From Maribacter orientalis (GTDB lineage: Bacteria > Bacteroidota > Bacteroidia > Flavobacteriales > Flavobacteriaceae), in assembly GCF_900109345.1 (NCBI RefSeq), contig NZ_FNZN01000002.1, forward strand, positions 620,001 through 684,000: a stretch of 64,000 bases of DNA, written 5' to 3'. Under the pieces are notes generated by a model that was not told the DNA's origin, searched no databases, and saw only the letters and a list, made by a program, of their open reading frames with translations. Within the stretch, counting starts at the first letter, position 1, and every line of letters begins with the position of its first letter. Made by a program: the position numbers and the translations under genes. Shown in pieces: positions 1 to 8,567 of this stretch.

Positions 1-604
1 GCTTCATCGGATTAAATATCAATACCAGCATAGTGATTCCAATAACCACCATAAATGCAACTTCAAGTTTGGAAAGTAGAATGTTCATTCCCAAGGATTT
101 GTTCGATAATTGGGTCATTAATTCACTTTCCTCTAACTGGATATTCGCGAGGCCATCTAGACTTGACCTCATTTCTTCCAGCTTTTTACCAGCGGCTACG
201 GTATAAGTTGACAGTTCATTACCTGATGTTTCCGTAATCCGATTTTCAATTTCCTGCAATTTTGAAAACTGATTTTTAAGCTTGTTAAGTAAGTTGAATT
301 CTTTAGGGGTCAATTGTGTGGCTTCAAAATCTACCAACAGCTTCTGTACTTTTTGATTCTCAGTTGCTATCGGTGCATTGTTTTCGTTTGAGATAATCCG
401 TAATTCCTTACCGTGAAATATAGTGGTCAACTGATAAATAAAATTCTGTACCACGACCCGGTCCTTATAGACCGAATTGACTGTAGTTTGAATCGTAGAA
501 AAGTGCCTTTGGTCCAATCTATTTGTGCCCAGCACCAGCAAAAATGCCACTACCAGAACCAACCCTATTTGTATACGTTGTGGAATTGTAAGTTTTGTGA
601 ACAT
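1..604 (-). CDS. membrane sensor protein with MCP-type four-helix-bundle domain (partial, N-terminal part)
   Basis: The reverse strand reads without a stop from an ATG at 602-604 to the window edge, giving about 201 residues; the C-terminus lies outside the window. The first hydrophobic helix covers about residues 9-27 and a second about 183-199. Between them is a helical, charged periplasmic segment of about 155 residues, the layout of four-helix-bundle sensor domains in chemoreceptors and histidine kinases. What follows the second helix (HAMP, kinase or MCP signalling domain) cannot be seen. It lies downstream of the Rnk-like and secreted-protein genes on the same strand and may share their sigma-54 promoter, although a 133-base gap with a hairpin separates them. 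Confidence 0.7.
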   Translation of the reverse strand, partial: MFTKLTIPQRIQIGLVLVVAFLLVLGTNRLDQRHFSTIQTTVNSVYKDRVVVQNFIYQLTTIFHGKELRIISNENNAPIATENQKVQKLLVDFEATQLTPKEFNLLNKLKNQFSKLQEIENRITETSGNELSTYTVAAGKKLEEMRSSLDGLANIQLEESELMTQLSNKSLGMNILLSKLEVAFMVVIGITMLVLIFNPMK

Positions 605-659
605 GGGCTCTATTTTTTTAAGGCTATTTGTCTATTTTGAGTAGTCTTTCCATTTTCAT

Positions 660-720
660 AAACCCACCTGGCCTTGTCTTTTAGTTGAGCAAAACAAATT
701 CTTAAAGACCAAGCGGGTTT
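660..720. repeat. imperfect inverted repeat between two same-strand genes
   Basis: AAACCC at 660-665 pairs with GGGTTT at 715-720. Further inside, CTTGTCTTT pairs with AAAGACCAAG around a small bulge. No T-tract follows on either strand, so this is more likely an mRNA stem-loop (processing or attenuation) than a classical terminator. Confidence 0.35.
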
Positions 721-737
721 CATCAACCAATTAATTT

Positions 738-1100
738 TTACAGTACCTCCAACTCACCGGAAGCCAAAGCCTTTTCAAAATCAGCCGATACCACGGTGTG
801 ACTACCAAAGAAACGGTTTCCATCGGTTCGCTTAATTTTTACTTGGGTCGTACCGTCTTTCTTTTCCTTTATGGCGGTTACGACCACTTTTTCTCCTTCC
901 GCGCGCTTATAATTTGCGATACCACCTCTTTTGATAATGAAGTTGGCTCTGGGAAAATTAATGTGTTTGTACGTGTTCGTCTCAGGTTTACCGATTTCTA
1001 GGATATCACCTACTTTAACGTCGGTCACTTCTTGGTTAACGGTGCTCTGGGCACTCAACATGCTTACTGAGAATAATAGGGCAATTACATATTTGATCAT
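738..1100 (-). CDS. small secreted protein of unknown function
   Basis: The product has 120 residues and a clear Sec signal peptide of about 17 residues ending near LSAQ, so it is periplasmic or surface exposed. The mature part is basic and beta-rich, with a motif around VKVGDILEIGKPETN and no cysteines. I do not recognise a family with confidence. Its ATG overlaps the TGA of the upstream Rnk-like gene by four bases (ATGA), so the two are translationally coupled and very likely co-regulated by the sigma-54 promoter further upstream. Confidence 0.7.
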   Translation of the reverse strand: MIKYVIALLFSVSMLSAQSTVNQEVTDVKVGDILEIGKPETNTYKHINFPRANFIIKRGGIANYKRAEGEKVVVTAIKEKKDGTTQVKIKRTDGNRFFGSHTVVSADFEKALASGELEVL

Positions 1101-1579
1101 AATTGTTTATTTAGGGTTAATGAATTAGTATATCCTTTTGGCAAAGATTCTTTGATGATATCTTCTGAGATATCAATTTTTATTTTCTTTTTAAGTTGTT
1201 TTACTTTTTCAACGGTTAGTGACAAAACACTTCCAGGAAGGCCGAATTGGATTTTATCCCCTTTGGATAACCCAATTAGCGATGCACCCAAACTGCTTAT
1301 CACCGAAACTTTATTTCTCTTTAAATTTTCTTCACTCGGTGCCACAATCTGAAAGGTTTCTTTCCATTTAGATCCGCACTTAACAATGATCTTGGAGTAT
1401 AATTGGATAATCTCGGCCGGTAGGTGCTCTTCTTCCAGGATAATGGAATTACTCATTTTCGTTTCCAGTATCTCCAAAACATTCTTATGGGAATAGTCCT
1501 CCATTGCACAATCCATTTGCAGATACTGTTTTATAATCACAAAATCTTTTTTGCAGAAAACAAGACTACCGTACTTCAT
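1097..1579 (-). CDS. Rnk/GreA-type C-terminal domain protein
   Basis: The 160-residue protein has the layout of Rnk-like proteins: a short N-terminal helical part, then a GreA/GreB C-terminal (FKBP-like) domain. The typical stretch is visible at about residues 80-125 (IVAPSEEN, SSLGASLIGLSKGD, then FGLPGS). Family members bind in the RNA polymerase secondary channel or act as regulators of nucleotide metabolism. The long Gre coiled coil is absent, so cleavage-stimulating activity is unlikely. It is the first gene downstream of a sigma-54-type promoter and tandem activator site, next to the gene for an NtrC-type activator, and overlaps the following gene by ATGA. Confidence 0.75.
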   Translation of the reverse strand: MKYGSLVFCKKDFVIIKQYLQMDCAMEDYSHKNVLEILETKMSNSIILEEEHLPAEIIQLYSKIIVKCGSKWKETFQIVAPSEENLKRNKVSVISSLGASLIGLSKGDKIQFGLPGSVLSLTVEKVKQLKKKIKIDISEDIIKESLPKGYTNSLTLNKQL

Positions 1580-1730
1580 CTTTCTTCATTTTTAGATTTG
1601 ACTTCACTATCCGTGCTTCCTGTTTTAATTTCATCATTGATGCACCCCTTTTTATTAAGGGATATTCTAGTGCTTTGAATCGATGCTAAAAACAGTAACA
1701 TATACTATTGTTTGTGTCCGTTCCATTAAA

Positions 1731-1746
1731 GGCAAATGGCATGCCC
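1731..1746 (-). promoter_or_regulatory. sigma-54 (-24/-12) promoter
   Basis: On the reverse strand the sequence is GGGCATGCCATTTGCC. GG (-24) and GC (-12) are exactly spaced as in the consensus TGGCAC-N5-TTGCA, and the TTGC half is perfect. Transcription should start about 12 bases further along, near 1720, leaving a leader of about 140 bases before the Rnk-like gene. The gene just upstream encodes a sigma-54 activator with an intact GAFTGA motif, which supports the call. Confidence 0.6.
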
Positions 1747-1768
1747 TAAAACTTATTAGCGCATGCCA
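1737..1768. repeat. 32-bp inverted repeat overlapping the -24 element
   Basis: TGGCATGCCCTAA (1737-1749) and TTAGCGCATGCCA (1756-1768) are inverted copies with a single mismatch, separated by six bases. There is no T-tract on either strand. The left arm covers the -24 box of the sigma-54 promoter, so this could be a binding site for a second regulator or a leaky end-of-gene hairpin of the activator gene. Confidence 0.5.
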
Positions 1769-1834
1769 AAATATATAACATATTGAAAATCAGCTATAAA
1801 TATTTTAAAATATGGGTTTGGAAGTTTTGGAAAG

Positions 1835-1870
1835 TGGGGACAATTTCCTCAGGTGGGGAAATATCCCCCA
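1835..1870 (-). promoter_or_regulatory. tandem upstream-activator site for an NtrC-type regulator
   Basis: Two 17-base imperfect palindromes stand side by side: TGGGGACAATTTCCTCA at 1835-1851 and TGGGGAAATATCCCCCA at 1854-1870, centre to centre 19 bases. They lie about 90-125 bases upstream of the -24/-12 promoter, the usual place and arrangement for enhancer sites of NtrC-family activators. They sit directly behind the stop codon of the activator gene, so the activator probably binds them to drive the Rnk-like operon. Confidence 0.55.
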
Positions 1871-1875
1871 TTTTT

Positions 1876-3201
1876 TTAGTTTAATTTATCGCGTAAGGTC
1901 TTACGGTCTATCTGTAGAATTTTGGCCGCTTTGGTCTTGTTACCTTTTGTGTGCTCCAATACACGTTGTACGTATTCTTTTTCCATAGCTTTTAGTGTAA
2001 GGAAACCGTTCTGGGGAAACTCAATCTGAAATTTTAAAAAATCTGGTAGGTCTTTCACATCAATCAGTCCATCGGACATGATTACAGCCCGCTGAACAAT
2101 ATTTTCAAGTTCCCTTATATTGCCTGGCCAATGATAGCGTTCTAAAACCTGTAACGCTTCCAGTGACATACGTAGCAATCGGTCCTTGTATTCAACACCA
2201 TATTTTCTTAAGAACTTTTCGACCAATAAAGGAATATCCGATTTGCGTTCTCTTAGTGGCGGTACCGTAATCTCAACAACAGTGAGTCGATAATAAAGGT
2301 CTTCTCGAAAGTTTTTATTTTTGATGTCCTCTAATAAATCTGCATTTGTCGCTGCGATAATCCGAATATCTACTTTTTCGGCTTTTTGAGAACCTACCTT
2401 AGTTATTTCTTTCTCTTGTAACGCTCGAAGTAATTTGGTCTGAACTGCAAGCGATGCGGTCCCGATCTCATCCAAAAAAAGCGTTCCGCCCTGCGCCGCT
2501 TGAAAGAAGCCGTTGCGATTTTCGTTCGCTCCTGTAAATGCACCTTTCATATATCCAAAAAGTTCGGCCTCTTGTAAGTTTTCTGGAATGGCACCGCAGT
2601 TTACCGCAATAAAGGGGGCGCGCGAGAACTTTCCGGAATAGTGAATGGACCGAGCTACTAGTTCTTTTCCTGTACCACTTTCTCCCTTTATAATGACCGT
2701 AGCTTTATTATCTTTTACTCTTTCTATGATGTTGGTCACCGCGCTAAATGCTTCGGACGCACCGACCATTTCAGTTTGGTTGTTGTTTACCACATGCGGA
2801 AGAATTGGTTTTTTCTTTTGACTTTGCGGACCTTGCTTAAACGCTTTTTCAATGCTCTTTTTTAATTCGTCCTTTGTGAAAGGTTTGCTTAGATAATCTA
2901 TTACCCCAGATTTCATGACTTCCAAGGCCCCATCAACGGAAGGATATCCCGTAACGACTAGTTTCGGCATTTCAGGATAGTGCTCATTGGCAAACTTTAC
3001 TAATTGTAGTCCATCTACCTCGGGCATTTGTATATCCGTTATCAACAAATCAATATAGGTGTCTTTAAGGATATATAAGGCTTCTTTTACGGAGACGGCT
3101 TTGTAGGTGTGATAATCCATTGACTTCAAGTGCCTTTGTAAAAGCTCTAGAATATCAATGTCGTCATCTACAATTAGAATGTTCTCTTTCTGTAAAGCCA
3201 T
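1876..3201 (-). CDS. NtrC-family sigma-54-dependent response regulator
   Basis: The 441-residue protein has three standard parts. The receiver domain (about 5-120) has acidic residues near 12-14, phospho-acceptor Asp56 and Lys107. The AAA+ central domain (about 145-375) has Walker A GESGTGKE at 173-180 and an intact GAFTGA loop at 220-225, needed to contact sigma-54. The C-terminal Fis-type helix-turn-helix ends in KTKAAKILQIDRKTLRDKL. The paired histidine kinase gene ends two bases upstream. A sigma-54 promoter and tandem palindromes immediately downstream point to the neighbouring Rnk-like operon as a direct target. Confidence 0.95.
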   Translation of the reverse strand: MALQKENILIVDDDIDILELLQRHLKSMDYHTYKAVSVKEALYILKDTYIDLLITDIQMPEVDGLQLVKFANEHYPEMPKLVVTGYPSVDGALEVMKSGVIDYLSKPFTKDELKKSIEKAFKQGPQSQKKKPILPHVVNNNQTEMVGASEAFSAVTNIIERVKDNKATVIIKGESGTGKELVARSIHYSGKFSRAPFIAVNCGAIPENLQEAELFGYMKGAFTGANENRNGFFQAAQGGTLFLDEIGTASLAVQTKLLRALQEKEITKVGSQKAEKVDIRIIAATNADLLEDIKNKNFREDLYYRLTVVEITVPPLRERKSDIPLLVEKFLRKYGVEYKDRLLRMSLEALQVLERYHWPGNIRELENIVQRAVIMSDGLIDVKDLPDFLKFQIEFPQNGFLTLKAMEKEYVQRVLEHTKGNKTKAAKILQIDRKTLRDKLN

Positions 3202-3203
3202 AC

Positions 3204-4292
3204 TTATAATTTAGGAAAATCAACGGTAAAGATAGTCCCTTTAGGCACATTCGGTTTATGAGAAATAGTTCCTTTATGACTGCTGATGATACCGTGAACA
3301 ACACTTAGCCCCAAACCTGAACCTTCACCAATGGGTTTGGTGGTAAAAAAAGGTTCAAAGACTTTATCTTCATTTTCAGTTGTAATGCCTTTGCCTTCGT
3401 CCGAAATGCGGATTCGGATTTTTTTTCTTTTTTCGATTACGTTTACATCAATGGACCCAGCAATAGGGGAATAATAGGCCGCGTTCATAATTAGGTTGAA
3501 AAGTACTTGCGTCAATTGCACGGTATCCGCTCGAAGTTCCATCACCTCGTTACTGAACGATTTGGTAAGTTTTATTTTCTTTTCACGAAGTGAAGGTCCG
3601 AGCAACTTTAGTACATTCTCTATAATAGGCTTCAAGTCGAAGGAATTCATTTCCTGCGGCATTTCACAGGCGAAGAACATCAGTTTTTTTACGATTTCGC
3701 GACTAAAAATGGCATTATCCATAATTTTTTCAAGGTCACGGACATTTTTTTCCTTGCTGACCTTTTCTTTCAATAATTCGGCAAAGCCGAGAATGTTCGC
3801 CAGTGGCGTATTCAATTCATGGGCGATTCCAGCCGTGATTTCTCCAAGAATGTGTAACCGATCCGTACGTTCCATTTTCCTTCTTGTAGCAGCTTCGCTG
3901 TCACGGATTTGTTTACGCTCCAGAAGATTCCCGACCGCAAGGCTAATATTATCGAGCAAGGTCTGCTCTTCCTTTAGGAAATCATTTTGATTGTATTTCT
4001 CTTTTGGATAACCGACTGTAATCCGACCATCCATCTTATTGAAAATCTTGATTTCAGAGGTTAGTATGACCCTATCCAAATCGTAATCATCCGTCTCTAC
4101 CTCGTAACCGTTGGTAATTAAATGTGCCTCGGTATCATCATTAAACTGCCACCCCCTCTTTAAACAGTAAAGAATTGCCTCTAATGAATTTCTAAGCTGT
4201 TCGTAATCAGAATTAACAATGATTGACGTTACCTCGTATAGACAGGTCAGTTCTTTTACACGTTCTTTAAGTTTTATTTCTGCTGCTGTCAT
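3204..4292 (-). CDS. cytoplasmic GAF-domain sensor histidine kinase
   Basis: 362 residues without membrane segments. A GAF-like sensory region covers roughly 10-125 and a short coiled linker follows. The HisKA domain has phospho-acceptor His158 in IAHELNTPLANILGF. The HATPase domain has an N-box (NLIMNAAYYS), DEGKG, and a G2 box (GEGSGLGLSVVHGI). It forms an operon with the sigma-54 response regulator two bases downstream, which is its presumed partner. The signal is probably intracellular because no transmembrane helices are present. Confidence 0.93.
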   Translation of the reverse strand: MTAAEIKLKERVKELTCLYEVTSIIVNSDYEQLRNSLEAILYCLKRGWQFNDDTEAHLITNGYEVETDDYDLDRVILTSEIKIFNKMDGRITVGYPKEKYNQNDFLKEEQTLLDNISLAVGNLLERKQIRDSEAATRRKMERTDRLHILGEITAGIAHELNTPLANILGFAELLKEKVSKEKNVRDLEKIMDNAIFSREIVKKLMFFACEMPQEMNSFDLKPIIENVLKLLGPSLREKKIKLTKSFSNEVMELRADTVQLTQVLFNLIMNAAYYSPIAGSIDVNVIEKRKKIRIRISDEGKGITTENEDKVFEPFFTTKPIGEGSGLGLSVVHGIISSHKGTISHKPNVPKGTIFTVDFPKL

Positions 4293-4691
4293 TGTATAAA
4301 GGTCTTAATTATTGGTATGAAATAAAAATATATTGGTGACTAGAGATATGTTTGATGTGCAACAAAAAATATTAATAACTCTTTTTTTAAAGTTATCAGG
4401 TTTAAAAAAGAGAATATTTAAAGGTTCCGGAAAATCGGCCGTTTAACAGTACAAATTTAAAAAGAGAAATAGTATTTATTTGATAGTCTCATTCGTGATC
4501 TCTTTAAATTTTCTCGTTAATTAACCTTTTGTGGAACTTAGATTCCTTAATCTAATATTGAAGTTAAAGCACCCCATGAATGTAGATTCTTTTTCAAAAA
4601 ATATTCTGTAAACGGTGAAGAAGTTTTAAAATGGACCAATTTGTATCAAATAATACCCATCTTAATTAAAAACTAGTTTTGCGTGCAAATG
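4293..4691. other. intergenic region without a recognisable gene
   Basis: About 400 AT-rich bases between the histidine kinase start and the tRNA terminator. I see no coding frame of credible composition. A short inverted repeat (ATAACT at 4375-4380, AGTTAT at 4391-4396) lies upstream of the kinase gene and may belong to its control region. No sigma-54 box is evident here. Confidence 0.5.
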
Positions 4692-4723
4692 AAAAAAGCT
4701 TCAAAAGTCAAAACTCTTGAAGC
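4692..4723 (-). terminator. rho-independent terminator of tRNA-Ala
   Basis: On the reverse strand GGCTTCAA and TTGAAGC form a stem around a loop of about 11 bases, followed by six T. It starts about 12 bases after the CCA end of the tRNA. Confidence 0.7.
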
Positions 4724-4734
4724 CTTATATTTAC

Positions 4735-4811
4735 TGGTGGAGAATACCGGATTCGAACCGGTGACCTCTTGCCTGCCAGGCAAGCGCTCTAGCCAACTGA
4801 GCTAATCCCCC
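4735..4811 (-). tRNA. tRNA-Ala (anticodon GGC)
   Basis: A full cloverleaf can be drawn on the reverse strand. The acceptor stem GGGGGAT/ATTCTCC contains the G3:U70 wobble that identifies alanine tRNAs. The D-arm carries TAGCTCAGTTGGCTAGAGC, the anticodon stem-loop is CTTGC-CTGGCAG-GCAAG with anticodon GGC, and the T-loop is GGTTCGAATCC. The CCA end is encoded (4735-4737). A terminator follows, so it appears to be transcribed alone. Confidence 0.95.
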
Positions 4812-4865
4812 GCTTTTTAGAGTGGACCAAAGGAAATACATTTTAACAACGTATCAAAGCACTAC

Positions 4866-5663
4866 TTAATCTTTCTTTACACTAAGCACCAATACGGGTA
4901 CAGGAGCATAAAACTCCGATTTAGAAATGGTACTTTTCTCCCACAACTTCTTGAAAAAGCCACGTTTTCTTCTAAAAACACATAATAAATCTGGGTGTTG
5001 CCCTTGAAAATGTTCCAAAACGCCATGATAGGTAGTTGGGTTCTCTGTAAATTTCAGTTGAGAACTTATATCCATTAATGCCGTATTGATTTTTAAATCA
5101 TCATCTGTATATCCAGGTGTCTTCACCATTAAAAGATTTACCTTCGACTTATGCTTGTTCTTAATTTCAATTAATGGATCAAGAATTCTCTTCCTCTTTA
5201 AAATACCTGATTTAAAGGCTACCAAAATATTTTTAAATGGCTTATATACCGTTCCTTTAGGTACGATCAATGTTGGAATATTAGTTCTTTTAATAATTGC
5301 ACCCGAGGTTTGCCCTAAATAATACGCTTCTTGAATATCATTACTTCTTGGCGCCAAAATAATTAGATCAAGACCTATTTCTTTATCAATTTCCCTTAGT
5401 CCGTCCTTTAGCTCACCATTAAAGCTTGCAATTTTTATAGACACCTCTTTTGTATTGACTTTTTCAATAATTTCTTTCAATCGTTCTTTTCCACTGTCGG
5501 CGATTTTTTGAGTTACATTGGTTAGCGTACCCGTTTTTCCGGTTACGTTGAAAACCTCCATTACATAAATTTTCGCACCAAAGGCTTCTGCAAAGTCTAC
5601 TGCATATTGTAACGTTTCTGTCGCATTTGTGGAGGTCCCTATTGGAACAAGAATATTCATCAT
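4866..5663 (-). CDS. universal stress protein (UspA family, tandem domains)
   Basis: 265 residues. The first Usp domain (about 1-135) is clear: it opens with MNILVPIGTSTNATETLQYA and ends with IIKRTNIPTLIVPKG, typical of the nucleotide-binding fold, although the usual GxxG-S motif is only partly kept. A second, more divergent Usp domain (about 140-262) ends in APVPVLVLS. Two-domain Usp proteins are common in Bacteroidota and are linked to stress and energy limitation. It is divergent from the GNAT gene, with 53 bases shared as promoter region. Confidence 0.88.
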   Translation of the reverse strand: MMNILVPIGTSTNATETLQYAVDFAEAFGAKIYVMEVFNVTGKTGTLTNVTQKIADSGKERLKEIIEKVNTKEVSIKIASFNGELKDGLREIDKEIGLDLIILAPRSNDIQEAYYLGQTSGAIIKRTNIPTLIVPKGTVYKPFKNILVAFKSGILKRKRILDPLIEIKNKHKSKVNLLMVKTPGYTDDDLKINTALMDISSQLKFTENPTTYHGVLEHFQGQHPDLLCVFRRKRGFFKKLWEKSTISKSEFYAPVPVLVLSVKKD

Positions 5664-5716
5664 GATAAAAATTGTTGATTATTACTCTAAATTTACGATT
5701 TATATAAATCGCTTTT

Positions 5717-6217
5717 ATGATTCAACTGGCAAAGATATCGCAAATACCTGAAATATTAACCATGACCGATGCTTGCAGATTAGCCATGGAAGCAAATGGT
5801 ATTTACCAATGGACAACAGAATATCCGTCTAAAAAAGCATTTGAAAATGATATTGAACGCAATGAGCTTTATGTACTTCTACATGATAATGAAATAGTAG
5901 GATGCATTGTCATTTCCCTTTTTATGGACGAGGAGTATCGTTCGGTAGACTGGCTGACAGAAAACTCCAAAAATTATTACATTCATCGTTTAGGGGTACA
6001 TCCTAAATACCAAGGACAAGGTTGTGCCCAACGCTTAATGGATTTCGGTGAAAACTTTGCTAGAGAACATAATGCCCACTCCGTTAGGTTAGATACCTTT
6101 AGCCAAAATAAGAGAAATCAGAAATTTTACGAGCAACGTGGCTATACTAGACTGGGAGATATCTTTTTTCCAAAGCAAAGCGAACATCCTTTCCATTGTT
6201 ATGAACTCGTATTATAG
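5717..6217 (+). CDS. GNAT family N-acetyltransferase
   Basis: 166 residues with a GNAT fold. The acetyl-CoA pyrophosphate-binding loop is visible in LGVHPKYQGQGCAQRLM at about 98-114, and the C-terminal NQKFYEQRGYTRLGD matches motif B. The acceptor substrate cannot be told from sequence. The gene is the first of a close same-strand run (12 bases to the MATE gene, then 21 to the crotonase gene) and is probably co-transcribed with them. Confidence 0.88.
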   Translation: MIQLAKISQIPEILTMTDACRLAMEANGIYQWTTEYPSKKAFENDIERNELYVLLHDNEIVGCIVISLFMDEEYRSVDWLTENSKNYYIHRLGVHPKYQGQGCAQRLMDFGENFAREHNAHSVRLDTFSQNKRNQKFYEQRGYTRLGDIFFPKQSEHPFHCYELVL

Positions 6218-6229
6218 AAACACACTTTT

Positions 6230-7564
6230 TTGAAGACTTCCGTTAATTTTAAATCTATAAACGCCCTTGCTATTCCTGCAACAATTGCCGGTATCGCTGA
6301 ACCCTTGTTGTCTATAACAGATACGGCTATTGTAGGCAACATTCCCGTTGACGGATTGGAATCTTTGGCAGCCGCAGGTATTGTTGGTTCATTTCTTTCT
6401 ATGCTTATCTGGATTCTTGGACAAACCCGTAGTGCCATATCTGCCATAATATCTCAGTATTTAGGTGCTGGAAAGTTGGATGAAGTCAAAACCTTACCCG
6501 CGCAAGCTATTTATCTCAACATTGCATTGAGCATTGTTATATTACTATCTACCATTTTTGTAATTCAAGAAATCTTTGAGCTTTTAAATGCTAAAGGAAA
6601 AATTCTTCAGTATTGCATCAGTTATTACTCCATAAGGGTATGGGGTTTTCCTTTAACTCTCTTCGTTTTCGCTGTTATGGGAATTTTTAGAGGTTTACAG
6701 AATACCTATTGGCCCATGGTAATTGCCATTACCGGAGCATTACTTAATGTAGTTTTCGATTTCGCATTCGTATATGGCATTGAAGGTATACTTAAACCTA
6801 TGTATTTAGAAGGCGCAGCTTGGGCGAGTCTACTTGCTCAAGCAATTATGGCGTTAATGGCTTTCTACCTGCTCTTGACTAAAACAGATATTAGTTTGAA
6901 ACTCAAATTTCCTTTACATCCAGAATTGGGGAGATTAGTTATTATGAGCCTAAATCTTTTTGTTAGGGCTATTGCATTGAATACAGCCTTAATATTAGCA
7001 GTAAGGGAGGCGGCAGCATTAGGCGATAAATATATTGGCGCGCATACCATCGCCATAAATCTTTGGCTATTTTCCGCATTTTTTATTGATGGTTATGGCG
7101 CAGCTGGCAATATTATGGGGGGTCGATTATTGGGTGAAAAAAATTATGACGGACTATGGTTATTGTCCAAAAAGATTACCACTTATGGACTATATGTAAG
7201 TATGTTTATCATGGTAATGGCCACCATTTTCTACAAACCTCTGGGTAGTCTATTTTCTAACGAAAGTGTAGTGCTATCTGCTTTTTACAGTATCTTTTAT
7301 ATCATAATACTTGGCTTACCTACCAATAGTATCGCTTTTGTTCTAGACGGTGTGTTTAAAGGTCTTGGTGAAATGAAGTATTTACGAAATACCTTACTGG
7401 TTGCTACTTTTTTAGGTTTTGTACCTATGCTTTTAATTGGAAAATATTTAAACTGGGGACTTACTGGGATTTGGCTGTCATTTACCGTTTGGATGCTAAT
7501 AAGAGGTGGAGCGTTAGTGTGGAAGTTTAGAAGAAAGTTTAAACCTTTATTGCAAAATCAGTAA
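6230..7564 (+). CDS. MATE family efflux transporter (DinF-like)
   Basis: 444 residues with about 12 hydrophobic segments in two similar halves. The N-terminus (ALAIPATIAGIAEPLLSITDTAIVGN) is typical of the DinF branch of the MATE family, which exports drugs or metabolites in exchange for H+ or Na+. The start is a TTG at 6230, 12 bases after the preceding stop. No in-frame ATG precedes the conserved first helix, so a rare start codon is likely. Confidence 0.9.
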   Translation: MKTSVNFKSINALAIPATIAGIAEPLLSITDTAIVGNIPVDGLESLAAAGIVGSFLSMLIWILGQTRSAISAIISQYLGAGKLDEVKTLPAQAIYLNIALSIVILLSTIFVIQEIFELLNAKGKILQYCISYYSIRVWGFPLTLFVFAVMGIFRGLQNTYWPMVIAITGALLNVVFDFAFVYGIEGILKPMYLEGAAWASLLAQAIMALMAFYLLLTKTDISLKLKFPLHPELGRLVIMSLNLFVRAIALNTALILAVREAAALGDKYIGAHTIAINLWLFSAFFIDGYGAAGNIMGGRLLGEKNYDGLWLLSKKITTYGLYVSMFIMVMATIFYKPLGSLFSNESVVLSAFYSIFYIIILGLPTNSIAFVLDGVFKGLGEMKYLRNTLLVATFLGFVPMLLIGKYLNWGLTGIWLSFTVWMLIRGGALVWKFRRKFKPLLQNQ

Positions 7565-7585
7565 TTTTGAACTAAACAAAATGCT

Positions 7586-8353
7586 ATGGTTACATCAAGA
7601 AAAAATGGAAGTTTATACACACGAATAGATGGTCAAGTAGCACATGTAGAATTTGGCCACCCAGCAAGCAATTCGTTTGTTACGGATTTATTGCTACGAC
7701 TTACAGACACTTTAAATGAGTTATCTGAAAATTCGGGTGTATCGGTTATTCTTTTAAAATCTGAAGGTGAAAAAGCATTTTGTGCAGGCGCTTCTTTCGA
7801 TGAGCTGTTAGCCGTTTCGAACATAGAAGAGGGCAAAGCCTTTTTTAGCGGTTTTGCCCATGTCATAAACGCTATGCGCAAATGTAAAAAGGTAATCGTA
7901 GGTCGTGTTCATGGTAAAACAGTTGGCGGTGGCGTTGGTCTTGCTGCTGCTTGTGACTATGTATATTCTAATGTTGAAGCATCTATTAAACTTTCTGAAC
8001 TAAGTATTGGTATTGCTCCATTGGTCATTGCACCTGCTGTTGAACGAAAAATAGGCACTGCTGCATTAGCAGAATTGTCACTTGCCCCTACCGAATGGAA
8101 GAGTGCTTACTGGGCACAAGAAAAAGGCTTGTTTTCAAAAGTTTATGAATCTGCACAAGAGATGGATAAAGAATTAGACTTCTTTATTCATAAACTCGCT
8201 AGTTATAATCTTGATGCATTAACTGAATGGAAGAAAGTTTTGTGGGAAGGTACCGACCATTGGGATGTATTATTGACAGATCGTGCAGCCATAACGGGGA
8301 AATTAGCCCTTTCTGACTTTACGTGCAATGCCTTGTCAAAATTCAAAAAATAA
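7586..8353 (+). CDS. enoyl-CoA hydratase/isomerase (crotonase) family protein
   Basis: 255 residues of crotonase fold. Oxyanion-hole segments are KAFCAGASFDEL (about 62-73) and GKTVGGGVGLAAACDY (about 108-123). One catalytic Glu is present in LSELSIGIAP, but the position usually holding the other Glu, just after the GGG, is Gly in GGGVGLA. Hydratases of the methylglutaconyl-CoA type have a similar pattern, so a branched-chain substrate is possible but not proven. It is the third gene of the GNAT-MATE run. Confidence 0.85.
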   Translation: MVTSRKNGSLYTRIDGQVAHVEFGHPASNSFVTDLLLRLTDTLNELSENSGVSVILLKSEGEKAFCAGASFDELLAVSNIEEGKAFFSGFAHVINAMRKCKKVIVGRVHGKTVGGGVGLAAACDYVYSNVEASIKLSELSIGIAPLVIAPAVERKIGTAALAELSLAPTEWKSAYWAQEKGLFSKVYESAQEMDKELDFFIHKLASYNLDALTEWKKVLWEGTDHWDVLLTDRAAITGKLALSDFTCNALSKFKK

Positions 8354-8397
8354 ACAATAACTGAAACAGCTGTTCGTTTTGTTTCTAAATCATAATT

Positions 8398-8511
8398 ATG
8401 GAATTCTTTCAAATGTTAAACGGTAATCTCGTTTTCCCTATTCTTGCCCTTTTCGTTTTAGTAATCTATTTTGTAAATAAAGTACGCGCAAAAAGAAAGT
8501 ATAAAAGGTAA
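8398..8511 (+). CDS. small single-pass membrane protein
   Basis: A 37-residue frame starting with MEFFQMLNG contains one hydrophobic helix (about residues 11-26) and a strongly basic C-terminus (NKVRAKRKYKR), consistent with positive-inside topology. It lies 44 bases after the crotonase gene on the same strand. The function is unknown, and the ribosome binding site is weak, so the call is tentative. Confidence 0.45.
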   Translation: MEFFQMLNGNLVFPILALFVLVIYFVNKVRAKRKYKR

Positions 8512-8567
8512 ATACGAATCGAAAGCAACTGATATGTATTCACGTATCTACTTAAAAAAGCACTAAC

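Noticed and set aside
1566..1637. Possible 23-residue leader peptide on the reverse strand overlapping the Rnk-like start
   Set aside because: A short ATG frame exists in the long leader, but there is no further sign of attenuation (no codon runs, no hairpin pair), so it may be chance.
3496..3990. 164-codon forward frame
   Set aside because: Lies entirely antisense within the histidine kinase gene, with Ser/Leu/Phe-rich composition and no family.
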